Made by a program: the position numbers and the translations under genes. Positions 1 to 10,998 of a DNA stretch of 64,000 bases are shown in pieces. The first letter of the stretch is position 1. Each line of letters begins with the position of its first letter. A model generated the notes under the pieces. That model had not been told where the DNA came from. It was given only the letters and a program-made list of their open reading frames with translations, and did not search any database. The DNA is from Anthoceros angustus (Eukaryota; Streptophyta; Anthocerotopsida; Anthocerotales; Anthocerotaceae): positions 124,001 through 188,000 of the forward strand of contig MU008162.1 of NCBI GenBank assembly GCA_010909165.1, in the 5' to 3' direction.

Positions 1-2
1 TT

Positions 3-332
3 GCTGAAAGCGAAAGAGTAAACATGAGACCTGGATCTAGAGAAGAGTTACCTCCAATGGACCAACCGGATCTAAGTGATGAGAATAGAAAATCACCTAA
101 ATTAGAAGTTGTTCATGAAGAATTAACTGATCCTTTGTCTCACCGATCAGAAACAAGCTCTGAATTGTCTCATCCGGCAGAAACAAGCTCTGAATTGTCT
201 CATACGGCAGAAACAAGCTTTGAATTATCTCATCAAGCAGAAATGATGGAACCAGAAAGAATGGGACAACAAAGCACTAATGTTAGTACAAATGTGAAAG
301 AAATGGAGGTTACAGTTGCGACAGAAGAGTGA
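3..332 (+). CDS. 3' end of an unidentified acidic protein with a 10-residue tandem repeat
   Basis: The reading frame is open from the left edge of the window to a TGA at 330-332, so the gene probably starts outside; the first ATG inside is at 24. The visible part is hydrophilic and rich in Glu and Ser. It carries about three tandem copies of a 30-bp unit encoding roughly S-E-L-S-H-x-A-E-T-S (about 145-245). There is no recognisable domain or membrane segment. It could equally be the last exon of a larger gene, since no splice acceptor is needed to keep the frame open. I do not recognise the family. Confidence 0.4.
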   Translation, partial: AESERVNMRPGSREELPPMDQPDLSDENRKSPKLEVVHEELTDPLSHRSETSSELSHPAETSSELSHTAETSFELSHQAEMMEPERMGQQSTNVSTNVKEMEVTVATEE

Positions 333-1104
333 AAGAATCTCGACCTGAGGTGAAAGAAGCCAAACTTGCAGACAAAGGACCAGGCCCTTCCCACGAGGGT
401 AAATGAAAGATCTAAAAGGACTAATATCTAATAGGTAGCCACAGGTATCTCATGTAATGGACACACAAAAGGTAATTTGAGAAAGAGAAGGTGTTGAATG
501 CGGTTGTTACAGAATTTAATGTAAGATGAAATACATTAAGTAGTTTCATATAGTTAAATTTGATAAAATTAAAATTAAAATAATATTTCTTGATATATAA
601 TATATAACAAGAATTTCAAAATTACAGTCAATAATTTCATGATACATGCTTGATATAAAATATCTATAATAATAATATAAAAAATGCGATGAAAGAATAC
701 TAGATAAAAGATAGGTCCTAAAAATGGGTCATCGAGGATAATGTTGATCTCACAAGTACATAAATGAGCTCAATAATACCATCGCCTCCTAAAAGGAGCG
801 GAAATGAAGAAAATATCTGCACACATTCAAACGTGCATCCAACATATTTGTATACCTACGTACTGGCCGTGTCCGTAGTTCAGTAAATAGTGCATATTCT
901 TCATCTGTGATGGGACCCACAAAGTACCTGGTATGACCATTAACAAGCACGCGTCATGCATGTGCCATGTCGTGAAAGCGGATGGTCTGGAAAGGAACTG
1001 GGTTTACCGGCCCCGGTAACCGACACTGCCGTGTGCCCCCTGCTCCTGCATCATGCGCTTTGTAAGCTTGTCGGATTCGTGAATCGTGGAACGTTGAGGC
1101 CGCC
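333..1104. other. Spacer upstream of RCCR, AT-rich in its first half
   Basis: No coding sequence is supported. Positions 540-690 are very AT-rich and include a near-palindrome around 587-613 (TTCTTG, an AT core, CAAGAA). The GC content rises from about 950 toward the RCCR start, which is presumably its promoter and leader. Confidence 0.5.
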
Positions 1105-2170
1105 ATGTGTACCTCTCTGCAGCTGCAGCTGCAGCTCGCATCGTGCAGCGGCTCCTGGCCTCGGCCACGGGAATGTGGATTTGCGCTGCCAGCTGCGGGG
1201 AGCCTGGGGAGGACTCGGACAAGGAGCAGATCGGGCCGGGTGCAGTGCAGCGTGGGGGAAACGGGGATGGCCTGGGTGAGCTTCCCCAAGCTGGAGGGAG
1301 CCGGCCACCGGCTCATGTCCGACATAGCAGGCACCATCGAGACGGAGCTAGGGCCGTTGCTGGAACCAAGCCGCACTCCTGAGGATGTCAAGCATTTCAA
1401 GAACGCGCAGGGGAATGGCGAGGGCTCCGTTACCATCAGGGCCGGGAAGGAAGGGTCTAAGGTCCGTCTTTAAGTCGGGATGGCATGGAGATGAGTTGCC
1501 GGAGTCGGAATTGGCCTGGGGAAGCATCTGACTGAGGCTGGTGTGGTGCGTGCAGATCGATTTCGTGCTCGGATCTTGGCTGAACGTGGAGTTGCCGTTT
1601 GGGACACTCAAGATTGCCACGCTCATTGCTATGCTTGCACCGGGCACGGATGCTCCGCACCTGCTGTTTGAGTTCATCCAGAGCGGGCCGAATGCTCTTG
1701 TTGTTGTGCTCGACCTGCTCCCTCGGAAAGATTTGGTGCTGGAACCTGAGTATCTGAAGCGGATATACGAGGATTCGGAGCTGGAGAATGTGAGGCTGGA
1801 GCTGCACAAGGTTCGGGCTGTGCAGGACTATGTTTCCTCTTCTCTTTACGTGAGAAGCATTATCTCACCAACTGCGCTGCTGCTTAAAATCAATGGAAAT
1901 CTTCCCTCGGGGGAGCCTGTTGAGGGAGGGCTGGAGGAAGTGGTGGCCCGATCTGTCCATCCGAATGCCAAGAAAGTGTTTCTCACCTGGTTGGATGCAT
2001 TTCGAAATAAAGGCCTGGAGCCTGAAGGGAAGGAGAAGGAGCACCTGTTGAAGCGGGATGACATGATCAAAACCAAGGGAGTGGAGGTGGATTTGAGTTC
2101 AAATATGCCCCGCCTGTTCGGCCAAGACGTGGCTGACCGTGTTGTGGCAGCATTTCGGAAGGGACAATAG
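1105..2170 (+). CDS. RCCR: Red chlorophyll catabolite reductase (two exons)
   Basis: RCCR reduces red chlorophyll catabolite to the primary fluorescent catabolite in chlorophyll breakdown, working beside pheophorbide a oxygenase in the plastid. Exon 1 is 1105-1461 and exon 2 is 1556-2170, joined in frame across a GT-AG intron (AAG|GTCCGT, TGCAG|ATC). The product is 323 residues, close to the family length of about 320. The first 50 or so residues are Ser/Arg-rich with few acidic residues, as in a plastid transit peptide. The body shows the family blocks F-P-K-L-E-G near residue 60, IDFVLGSWLN at the exon junction, DAPHLLFE, SSSLYVRSIISP and MPRLFGQDVADRV near the C-terminus. ATG 1105 is the first Met after an in-frame stop at 1063. 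The gene is tail-to-tail with PIG-C, 247 bp apart. Confidence 0.93.
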
Positions 2171-2417
2171 CTGGCACGCTTGGCAGACAGAGCACCACTT
2201 GCGCTGCGCCATATGTATGTATGTATGTATGTATGAGCACAGTCTCACGTGCCTACGTACATACAAGCCAAGGCCAGCCAGCGCGTTGCAGGATCCCGAG
2301 CTTGTCATGAAGTGGCAGAAGGCCGTTGCGTTGGTATCAGAGACGGAAGAGTTCCTGGTGCAGGAAGCACTTTCAAAAGTAGCAGTATCTTTAGTTAATC
2401 GGAGTGTGCATCTCAAC

Positions 2418-3329
2418 TCAGTCAAGATCGAAACACAGCTTTGCCTCATCCCAAGGACCGTTGATCTCGAACTTGAATTTCTGGATTCTTATCAGCCAGT
2501 AGGGGCAGCCGAAGGTGATGAAAAGCACCACTACAAGGAACACAGCAAAGGCAAGCTGGTTGAGAGGAAACAGCAGCCTGCCTGTGAGTCCTGCCAGGAT
2601 GATAAAAAATCCCATGTAAGCTTGGGGAGATTGTTGCCTAATGGAGCGGGCCACCAGAGGAAAAATAAGAAAGGATGCCATGGAGAAGAGCATCAACGCG
2701 AACACCAGTTGTTGAGAAGAAACCCGTGAGGCTATCAGTACAGAAGCAGCTATCGATGCGTTCAAGGAGACATTGGATGACAGTGTGCTGGCCGATCCCG
2801 GTGGCCATTTCCCCTTGGCGGTGTCCAAGCTGTAGTCATGGAAGTAGAGATGGAGCAGCACAAGGCACACTGTTAGTGCCCAGATGGAGTCCGAGCTGAT
2901 GGACCTGGTGAGGGTCTGAAAAATAGGGCTCAGCACATAGAGCACGCTGACGAAGAGGCCCAAGTTCCTCAGGCTGCTCAGAACGGACGCCGGATGCAAG
3001 CCCTTCCTGTTGGTGATGAGAAGCACCAGGAGGTCGAGCAGCACGATGATGGCATCCACCCAGAGAAGCAAAGATGAGTCCATTCCGCCGTTCAGCGCAT
3101 GCGTCCACACCACGGCCACCACAGCCACCACGCAGAAGTGCTGCGAAATTGGCACCGAATCTCGCACCACAGTGCCGATGTCTCGCTTCACCACGTTGGC
3201 GTTCACCACCATAGCTTCCAGGAAAGATGCGTCTGTGTAGTTGTCCTCATAGCCCTGCTGCTTTCCCCCGTACAGAGTCTTGGTCCAGCTCGGGCCTGGA
3301 GGCCTCTTCTCGGTCTCACCTGCCGGCAT
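2418..3329 (-). CDS. PIGC: GPI-GlcNAc transferase subunit C (PIG-C / GPI2)
   Basis: This is a subunit of the ER-membrane GPI-N-acetylglucosaminyltransferase, which catalyses the first step of GPI-anchor synthesis. The single-exon product is 303 residues (human PIG-C is about 297). The N-terminus has the diagnostic W-x-K-x-L-Y-G-G-K-Q block followed by Y-E-D-N-Y-T-D-A-S-F-L-E. After that come about seven hydrophobic segments (e.g. SSLLLWVDAIIVLLDLLVL, then FVSVLYVLSPIF) and a polar Ser-rich loop. The C-terminal block is INGPWDEA. An in-frame extension to 3569 adds residues unlike the family, so I place the start at the Met of MPAGETEKRP (ATG at 3329). Confidence 0.92.
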   Translation of the reverse strand: MPAGETEKRPPGPSWTKTLYGGKQQGYEDNYTDASFLEAMVVNANVVKRDIGTVVRDSVPISQHFCVVAVVAVVWTHALNGGMDSSLLLWVDAIIVLLDLLVLLITNRKGLHPASVLSSLRNLGLFVSVLYVLSPIFQTLTRSISSDSIWALTVCLVLLHLYFHDYSLDTAKGKWPPGSASTLSSNVSLNASIAASVLIASRVSSQQLVFALMLFSMASFLIFPLVARSIRQQSPQAYMGFFIILAGLTGRLLFPLNQLAFAVFLVVVLFITFGCPYWLIRIQKFKFEINGPWDEAKLCFDLD

Positions 3330-3934
3330 GGTTGAAGACGACCCTCGCTTGCGAAGACCTAGCTGGGCGGCAAGCAAGACCGAACTCGGGTGGAGGGGAA
3401 AAGGAAATTGACCGCACAATAGTTTTCTCCGAGGACGAAAGTGTAGAAGTGGGGAAGAAAAACACTGCCATGTCACTTCCTTCAAGGAAGGAGTGACATC
3501 CATTCCAACTCCTCGTACGGATCGACGGATCAGTGCTCGGATGGGGTGCTTCTCATTCCACAGTTTCAAGGCCCATCAATGGGGTGCTACCCATCCCCCA
3601 TCTATCTATGGCCCATCAACATCGTGCCTTCCGCCGTCTCCGTCGGGTGCGGGGCCGCCAATTGGTAGCAAATCCCAGTGCTGGACTTTGATGTATACTT
3701 TGGCACATCTGTAAAGTGTCCGAATTCACTAAAAAAAATGCCATTCAAGGCAATCGCACATGAAAGATCATAAAACAGGGTATGTTATGTTATGTCACCC
3801 TCCGCTATCTTACACATAGTGGCACACAAATCCTACAGAGACTTGGGATTTCACAATCCCAGAGCTGGCTGTGATATGCACGTCCCCTCACGAGCTCTTG
3901 ATCTTCCAGGTCTGGCTGTAATATGCACGGCCCC

Positions 3935-4864
3935 TCACTTCCAGGGATGGACAACGGCCACAACTATGATGATGATGATGATGAGCAGGATTATGATGGC
4001 GAGGCACATGCATTTTCTGGAGCTCTTCTGCAATTTCTTAGCCTTCTGCAGCTGGACAGTCCCTTCAGTAACATGGTCGACTGCCCTGCTCACCTGATTC
4101 TGGATGTTGTCGATGAGGTCTCCCTGGGCCTCCACGAGCACTGCCATATCCAGGAACACCTGATGGAGCTCCAGCAGCTTCCTCTCTATGTCCTTGACAG
4201 CATCATGGCGCTCCTGAATCTCAGCTATGGTCTCCAAAATCTGCCCACGGCCCTGCTGTTGGATGGCTCTTTGGAAGATCTGCTCGCTGTCTCCGGTGTC
4301 GATCAGGTGCTCGATGGTGGCCTCATCAGGCTTCTGCCCAGTCACCGTGTAATATCTCCTCTCCACAACCTCTCGATACTCATCCTGGAACTTGTGCCTC
4401 AGAGCTTGAAAGTCGTCCATGAGCCCCTTCAACTTTTTCTTCAGAGTTGCGGTGACGGACATCCTCGTCCTGTCAGTGCTGGACCCTTCCTCACAGCCCT
4501 TCACCTTTCGGCTGGCGATGTTAGCCCGGTCCAGGGCCTCGATCTTGGACCTCAGCGAATGCGCAATCTTGCTGATGTCATCCACATCCCGGTCCATCTT
4601 TTCCTTCAGATCCTTCATGGCACTGGCCTTGGTAACCGCCTTGCTCTCCGCATGCAAGTCCTCCAACTTCTGCAATCCCGATCGGATCTGTGCCATGGCA
4701 TTTTTCACATCGTTCACCTCTTGAAGAAACTTGGCCATGTTCTGAGCAGAAACGTCCCCGGGGCCAGGGGCAGGAGACGGGGGAACCCCTGATGTCCCCG
4801 CCTCCAAATCATATCCGTTGGCCCCATCCCTCCCCTGACCACTGTCTCCCAAAAGGTCATTCAT
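3935..4864 (-). CDS. SYP1: SYP1-group syntaxin (Qa-SNARE)
   Basis: A plasma-membrane or cell-plate Qa-SNARE of the plant SYP1 group (SYP12/SYP13-like), which drives secretory vesicle fusion with SNAP33-type and VAMP72 partners. The product has 309 residues, a single exon and an ATG at 4864. It starts MNDLL, as SYP1 proteins do. An Habc three-helix region covers about residues 42-165. The linker contains R-R-Y-Y-T-V-T-G near 170. The SNARE helix is about 211-272 with the central-layer Gln at about 247 (V-L-V-E-A-Q-G). The tail anchor is 287-305, followed by HPWK. The anchor is almost pure Ile/Leu/Val and is encoded by an ATC/ATT microsatellite. I cannot assign it to one SYP1 subgroup. Confidence 0.93.
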   Translation of the reverse strand: MNDLLGDSGQGRDGANGYDLEAGTSGVPPSPAPGPGDVSAQNMAKFLQEVNDVKNAMAQIRSGLQKLEDLHAESKAVTKASAMKDLKEKMDRDVDDISKIAHSLRSKIEALDRANIASRKVKGCEEGSSTDRTRMSVTATLKKKLKGLMDDFQALRHKFQDEYREVVERRYYTVTGQKPDEATIEHLIDTGDSEQIFQRAIQQQGRGQILETIAEIQERHDAVKDIERKLLELHQVFLDMAVLVEAQGDLIDNIQNQVSRAVDHVTEGTVQLQKAKKLQKSSRKCMCLAIIILLIIIIIIVVAVVHPWK

Positions 4865-7645
4865 TTTCCTTCAGCAGCTCACTCCAAGCGAATCGACCTC
4901 CGATTCGTACTAAACACGAGCGCACCTTTCTCGCGTAACGTTTCCCGAGCACTCCCTGGTACCAAACCCTCGACGTCAGCAAGTGAACAAAGCCATAGCC
5001 TGAACTTAAAGACCATTTCCCCAGCCCTGCCTTCACACGAAAAGAACAAGCCCCGATTCACATCCACGCAGAAGTAAGTACCTTGAACCTGAGCCCGCGC
5101 ATCCAGCTCCGTCTGGAGCGCACCAGTCCCTCCTACCCCCGCTGCCAGCTCACGAATCCCAACTCCGAGAAAAATCCGAGCTGCGATGGAGCAGACGGCC
5201 CTAGAACACCACCAGCACTGCAGGGGACAGCGCTGCGGGGTCCCATACACCTCACCGAGCCTCCGTGACACAGAACCGCGCAAAAATCCAGCCGTCTGAG
5301 GCGAAACCAGCACAGATCCGTTCCGTCCTGGCAAGCGAAGAGGAAGCCCTCAGCTACAGCTCCTGACAAGCTTGCCAAGCATCAAATTGATGCAGAAAAC
5401 ACATCATCTTGACGGCAAGGGCGAGCTCACCTCCAGATCTGGAAGCGGAAACACAGCGGGACCGAATTCGCACAGCGTCACGCCGGCTGCAACAATGGCG
5501 TCGACTCAGAACGCGCGTCCCGAAGCTGCCGCGCTCCCGCGCTCCAACAACAGAGCGGGAGCACACGGCCACTGACGAGCTGCTGAGAGCCTGACACAAC
5601 GAGGCCTTGGCTCGCCCGGGATATCTATCTACTGCTGCCGTGCTGCTTCCCAAACAGTTGGCGTTTCCTCGAAAACACCAACGCCGTTGTCTGCCCCCGT
5701 TTCTATAAGAGCAGGCCTGTGCTGTGCACTGTACAACGATGAGCGTAACTTCCCACCACTTTCCCATGGCCTGTTGCACATACATACATTCATCCCAGCA
5801 TCCGACATATGCGCACTACTTTTCCTCTGTATGAACCTACGCGTTTCTTCTCTCTCTATCGCAGGTCTCCGTTACAACGCGGTGGTGTCAAAGCGAAGAC
5901 GGGAGGGACGAGGATATTTTCTGGCGCCGGCGTTGGGAGACGGAGAGCTGGAATGATCTATCTACTACAACACGCTATCAGGAAATGTCGCATTCGTAGG
6001 GCTGGGAAGAATACATTGGCTGATAAGTGTTGAGAACCAACCCGGAGTATGAAGCTTGAGGTCAAGGTTCTTACCCGCAAGAGCTTTTGATACGTTTTGT
6101 CAAGCTTTTGAGACGCGTTTTGAGCGTTAGGGTTGGACGGCTCATGAAGGCACCATTGAGATATTCGGAGTCTGTTGAAAAGGCTGCACAACCGATGGCT
6201 GCTGTTGCTGCTGTGAAAGCGGGAGCCATGTCCCGCAAGATCAGCCCACGCTTCGCTGCAGACTCTGGTTCAAACGGGGAGGATTTCACGCTTCTCTAAT
6301 TGCGGCACCCAGGTAGAACATGTGTGGGGTTTACTGTGAGCTTGTGCTCGACGGCGGCGCTGCAGACCAGCTCGCGGTGGCCGAATCCCAGGGTTCCTGG
6401 CTCGAAGTGGAATGCTGTAAGGTGAGCGTCCTGCGCCGGCCAAAGGTCACTTGCTTTTCCGAATTGCATGGACCACGCGAAGCTGTCGAAGTTGCAGGGT
6501 CGGCGCTGAGGGCCACGACGCCACGCCTCGGCCAGCGCAGGCTCCGGCCTGTCCAGGTGTTCTTCCAGATGCGGCGACCGACGCAGCATCGCCACAGCCA
6601 GGATGTCCCAAGCTGGTTAACACACTATGAATATGATTTTTAGGTACTTTTGATTGCTAAATTATAATGATGGGCCACCTCATCGGTCTCCACAATCCTA
6701 GGCCTCGAAACATCCATGCAACTGAGTCTGTATTTGGCGAAGGTTACGGGCACCAAGATTATGGCGGAAATTCTCCGGCCGCTCGGGGTGAACCTGGCCT
6801 CCACGTGTAAGGCAGGCAGGCTGGATGTTTAGGTCTTAACATCGTTGTGCAGACCAGTGAACTGCGCACTGTGGGATATTCGTTTCTGCTTATCCTTTCT
6901 GCCATCCTCCTGTCCACAGAACTGCTAGCTCAGCCCTCTGCGTTCATGAGGCGCTATGCTGGCTGTCAGAACTGTTCCTTCCTTCAACCTTTTCACAACC
7001 AGTGATTCTGCCTGTCCATCTGGCCACTCCTCCTGTGAGTTTGTCAATGGACTTGCTTTGGCTGGTGTGGATGGCGAAGCATGCTGGACCACATCACCGT
7101 GATAGTGCAAATCCAGGAGCCTGATGCACCGGGTGGCATAAATCTGAAAGGCACATGAGACCGAAAGCCATCCCCGACTTCACAATGCTGGCATCTGCAG
7201 CACAAGCGAAGCAAGGACGGACGATGTTACGTAACACACGCACTATCTTGGGAGAGGAAGCACAATGCTTGACCCTGGCCAAAATGCCAACCTTAGGTCT
7301 CAGTTGGCACATAAAGCCTGATATGTTTAGAGCTGTATGTTGGTGGCTATGATGGTGCTCCAGATGATCACCAAGCAGATTTACAGATGTTGAGCTCTCA
7401 GAGGGAGTCAAATCACTTGCTCTGTGGAATGTCTTGGGTGGTCTGCACAGCTGAAATGAGTCTTTCGGGGTATGCATCTTCAGCAAGTAACAGCTGTGCA
7501 TCAACGTGGCTTGCTTCTCCGCAAGCTATCCACTCCTTGCGGCAAACTTTAATGGCCACAACTTTCCAGCACAGACAGGACTGTCCCTTAGACCGTTTCC
7601 AGGAGCATTTTAGCAACAGCCAGACCACACCAAATGGTGCTGTCA
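4865..7645. other. Spacer and presumed syntaxin leader; no gene recognised
   Basis: The part next to 4865 is GC-rich and probably holds the SYP1 leader and promoter. A leader intron is possible (minus-strand AGGTGAGC near 5430 and CCTGCAG near 5218), but this is guesswork. Short open frames at 6087-6299 and 6320-6643 (+) and 6296-6595 (-) overlap each other on opposite strands and match nothing I know. The segment 6720-6830 also stays open for about 35 codons without a recognisable product. An old gene fragment cannot be excluded. Confidence 0.4.
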
Positions 7646-10294
7646 TCATCTGGGATGCTTTCCAACACAAAATCCAAGTGCTGCTTCTTCCATTTTCGCC
7701 AAAAGGTTGCCTATCTTGCCATATATGACACTGCTTTCAGGATGTACTTGGTCTCCAACAACAAAGACGTGGGCAATACCGTTCATGTCTGTCCACCAGC
7801 TGCGCCCTGGCTCTTTCCATGCTCGTGATGTCACTCGCAGTGACTGAATTTGCTCTGCCTCCTCAGGCATGTCAGCTGCTGCATAGATGTTTGACATCAA
7901 CACATATGGTGCCGCATCACTTTTATCAACCTTCACTGCACATTCAAATGCGTGTCTCCCAAGCTCAACCATTCCCCACTTTTGACAAGCACCCAGAACA
8001 GATTTCCACACTGCCAAATTTGCTTGAAAAGGCATAACTTTCACCATCTCGATTGCCTTCTGGACTTGGCCTGCGCGCCCAAGAAGGTCAACTACGCAAT
8101 TGAAGGTTTGGATGGTGGGGGTGATCGCATACTCTGTTCTCATTGCATCAAAGTACTGCTGGCCCGTATCCACAAGACCCACATGACTGCATACACTGAG
8201 GATAGCGAGAAAGGTGACGTCGTCGGGCTGCACACCCTCTTCCTTCATCCTGTTAAAGAGATTGAAGACAGCTTCACTCTCCCCCTGACGAGCATATCCC
8301 ACAAGCAATGCATTCCATGTCACGACTTCTCTTGTGAGCATTGCATCAAACACCTGCTGTGCATCAACCATGCTCGAACATTTTCCATACATGTCAATCA
8401 AACTATTTGCCACAAAGGGTTCAGCCGCTAGGCCAGTCTTCACAATCTGTGCATGAATCTCCCTTCCCCTCTCTAGTCCTGCCACAGCACCACAAGCATT
8501 GAGAGCACCAACATATGTCCTGTCATCTGGGACCACAGCTTCTTGCTGCATCCGAGTATACAGCTGTAAAGCCTCTTCACCTTTCTCCATCTGTGCGTAC
8601 CCGAGAATCATAGCATTCCAGGAAACCACGTCTCGATGAGGAATCTGCTCAAACACCTTCCTAGCACTCTCCAGACTTCCACATTTGGCATATGCATCCA
8701 CAAGCATCGTCCCCACAAACACATCTGACCCACACTTATCCTTTCCAACCATTGCATGGATGGATGTCACCATTTCCAGGCATCGTTGTTTCATGTCGTT
8801 ATCAGCAATTGAACCCCACAAACCTGCTATGGCACTGCAGGCCTTAAGCACAGCAACATAAGTTCGATTGTCCGGAACAACACCTTCCTGTTGCATCCGC
8901 GTATACAGGAGCAAAGCCTCTTCACCCTTCTCCACCTGGGCGTAACCCAAGATCATGGCATTCCAGGAAACGACATCCCGACAAGGCATTTCCTCAAAAA
9001 CCCGCCTAGCACTTTCGAGGCTCCCACATTTTGAGTACGCATCCACTAGCATGTTTCCCACGAATAGATTTCCCTCTACTCCACCCCTCCTGACATCTGC
9101 ATGGATGGCTACCACTGTTTCCAGGCATTGTTTCGTTACAAGAAGCTTGTCATGGCCATTCTTTTTCCCCACCTCTACAATGGTACTGCAAGCCTTGAGT
9201 GCACTGACATATGTTCGGTCATCTGGTACCAGACCTTCCTGCTGCATCCGTGAGTACAATTGCAATCCCTCCTCACCCTGCTCCATCTGCGAGTACCCCA
9301 AGATAATGGTATTCCACAAGACCACATTGCGAAAAGACATTTCCTCGAACACCCGCCTAGCATCCTCCAGGCTCGCACATTTCACATACGCATCGACCAG
9401 CATGTTCATCACAAAGACATCAGAGTCAAACTTCCCCTTCTCAATTTCAGTGTGGATGCCTTTCACGGTCTTCAAGCACTGCTGTCTAGCAAGCATTTCA
9501 TAACCGCCATTTCGCCACCCCAACTCTGCAATAGTGCTGCAGGCCTTAAGGACTCCAACATAAGTCCGGTTGTTGGGGGCCATACCAGCCTGTTGCATCA
9601 TTGCGTACAAATGCAAAGCCTCATCACCCTTCTCCATATGTGCATACCCCAAAATCATGGCATTCCAGGAAACCACATCACGATGAGGCATTTCCTCAAA
9701 CACCCGCCTAGCATTCTCCAGACTCCCACATTTTGCATACACGTCCACAAGCATGGTGCCCACATAGACATCTGTCTCAAGCCCACTTCTAACCACTTCT
9801 GCGTGGACCTCCTTGACACTTTTCAGGTCCTGCGAGCTACTGCATGCCTTCAACAGTGCCACGAAAGTATGTGGCCCTGGTTCCACGCCATCATTACGCA
9901 TCTCCTGGTACAATTTGAGAGCCTCTGTACCTCGCCCACGCTTCGTATGTTGCAATATCAGGGCCTTCCAGAAATCCTCCCCTCGTCCAGACTCTGTCAC
10001 GGCAAAGGCATCATCGAGCCTGCTTTCACCAGCAACGATGGTGGCGCTACCTTTGCCAGTACTCCTTTCCGAATGTGCCCTTTGTGGAGAGCTCCTGTCC
10101 TGCAGCCAACTTGTTCCCTGGGTCCTTTCCGACATCTTAACCGCAGGGCTACCGATCACTTGGATACCATGTCCAGCTCCGTATCGAGCACTCTCACCTG
10201 GCACCGTATGCAAGGCAATTGGTTGGCACCGTATGCCAGGGGATTGGCTGGACATGGCAAGGTCTCCACACTGATTCCGGTAGAGTCCCAGCAT
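7646..10294 (-). CDS. PLS-class PPR protein, E/E+ type, four long units (PPR-1)
   Basis: An organelle RNA-binding pentatricopeptide repeat protein, presumably for editing or processing of plastid or mitochondrial transcripts. 882 residues, no intron. I start at ATG 10294; the frame is open further upstream to 10342 but without another ATG. The N-terminal 100 residues are not repeat-like and contain no clear targeting peptide. Then come P, L and S motifs. Four long units follow the pattern V-x-M-L-V-D-x-Y-x-K-C-x-S-L-E, V-V-x-W-N, D-x-R-T-Y-V, each of about 119 residues. A standard unit with SLIDMYGKCSSM follows, then the E/E+ region with the P-G-R-S-W-W-T-D block. It ends about 25 residues after H-V-F-V-V-G-D, so there is no DYW domain. 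It is divergent from PPR-2. Confidence 0.93.
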   Translation of the reverse strand: MLGLYRNQCGDLAMSSQSPGIRCQPIALHTVPGESARYGAGHGIQVIGSPAVKMSERTQGTSWLQDRSSPQRAHSERSTGKGSATIVAGESRLDDAFAVTESGRGEDFWKALILQHTKRGRGTEALKLYQEMRNDGVEPGPHTFVALLKACSSSQDLKSVKEVHAEVVRSGLETDVYVGTMLVDVYAKCGSLENARRVFEEMPHRDVVSWNAMILGYAHMEKGDEALHLYAMMQQAGMAPNNRTYVGVLKACSTIAELGWRNGGYEMLARQQCLKTVKGIHTEIEKGKFDSDVFVMNMLVDAYVKCASLEDARRVFEEMSFRNVVLWNTIILGYSQMEQGEEGLQLYSRMQQEGLVPDDRTYVSALKACSTIVEVGKKNGHDKLLVTKQCLETVVAIHADVRRGGVEGNLFVGNMLVDAYSKCGSLESARRVFEEMPCRDVVSWNAMILGYAQVEKGEEALLLYTRMQQEGVVPDNRTYVAVLKACSAIAGLWGSIADNDMKQRCLEMVTSIHAMVGKDKCGSDVFVGTMLVDAYAKCGSLESARKVFEQIPHRDVVSWNAMILGYAQMEKGEEALQLYTRMQQEAVVPDDRTYVGALNACGAVAGLERGREIHAQIVKTGLAAEPFVANSLIDMYGKCSSMVDAQQVFDAMLTREVVTWNALLVGYARQGESEAVFNLFNRMKEEGVQPDDVTFLAILSVCSHVGLVDTGQQYFDAMRTEYAITPTIQTFNCVVDLLGRAGQVQKAIEMVKVMPFQANLAVWKSVLGACQKWGMVELGRHAFECAVKVDKSDAAPYVLMSNIYAAADMPEEAEQIQSLRVTSRAWKEPGRSWWTDMNGIAHVFVVGDQVHPESSVIYGKIGNLLAKMEEAALGFCVGKHPR

Positions 10295-10998
10295 GTATAT
10301 TCCTTTCCTTGCAAGGCAAGGATGCCCACAAATGTGATACAAGAGCTTAAACTTGCTGCCCGCCTACTGGGGCAAGTTGATTGTATCAAGGAATGACAGT
10401 CTGCCTACTATGTTGAAGAGAAAGTGCCAGACATCCGGGCATTAACCTGATGGCACCGGAGGCACTATACTCTGCCCAGTATGACTTTCACGAGAGAAAG
10501 TACCCACCATAAAGACACGATTTCATTATGCTGATGAAGCACCCGGCTTGTGGATAGGCTCTGAGAGCCTCTCAGGATGATGGCTTTAGCAGTCTTCACT
10601 GAGTTTGCACACTTATCGTCATCCTGTTGAAACTTGGAACTTGTACTCATGGAGCACACATGGTGGCGATCCATGCATAGGAGCCAGCACTGATGCAAAA
10701 GGAACATAAATAACAGTTTCAACTTGCTCCGGTTGAAGGAACTTGTGTGCCCAAAAGATTGACTGAATCGTGTTTCAATGGACTTCGAGTTCATGCAATC
10801 CAAGCTGCACCTCCAAGCATGGTTGCTTGATGGAGCCAGCAGAGACAGGCACGGCGCTCCGTTGGTTTTTGACTTGGAGGAACCAACGTTGGCATACATC
10901 CTCTGCCAAGATGTCTGGCTGGACACAAATTCTCGCAACAAGGATGGTCGCCTGGAGCTCATGTGGCTCCGTTATTCTGCACGTCACACTTGGGTAGG
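10295..10998. promoter_or_regulatory. Intergenic region between divergent PPR-1 and PPR-2
   Basis: About 700 bp that must hold both promoters and leaders. I see no convincing TATA box or other gene. The small open frames here (10465-10962, 10770-10997, 10778-11161) overlap one another on both strands and show no domain. Confidence 0.4.

Noticed and set aside
2139-2729. Plus-strand frame downstream of RCCR (196 codons)
   Set aside because: It is mostly antisense to PIG-C and crosses a GTAT microsatellite; not a gene.
6296-6643. Opposed frames of about 100 codons (MCGVYCEL on plus, MAMLRRS on minus)
   Set aside because: The plus frame begins like class II glutamine amidotransferases (M-C-G), but nothing after it fits that family; too little to call.
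8955-10396. Long plus-strand frames opposite PPR-1 (8955-9503, 9260-10396, 9813-10274)
   Set aside because: They are antisense shadows of the PPR coding frame; their residues are complements of the PPR repeats and show no domain.
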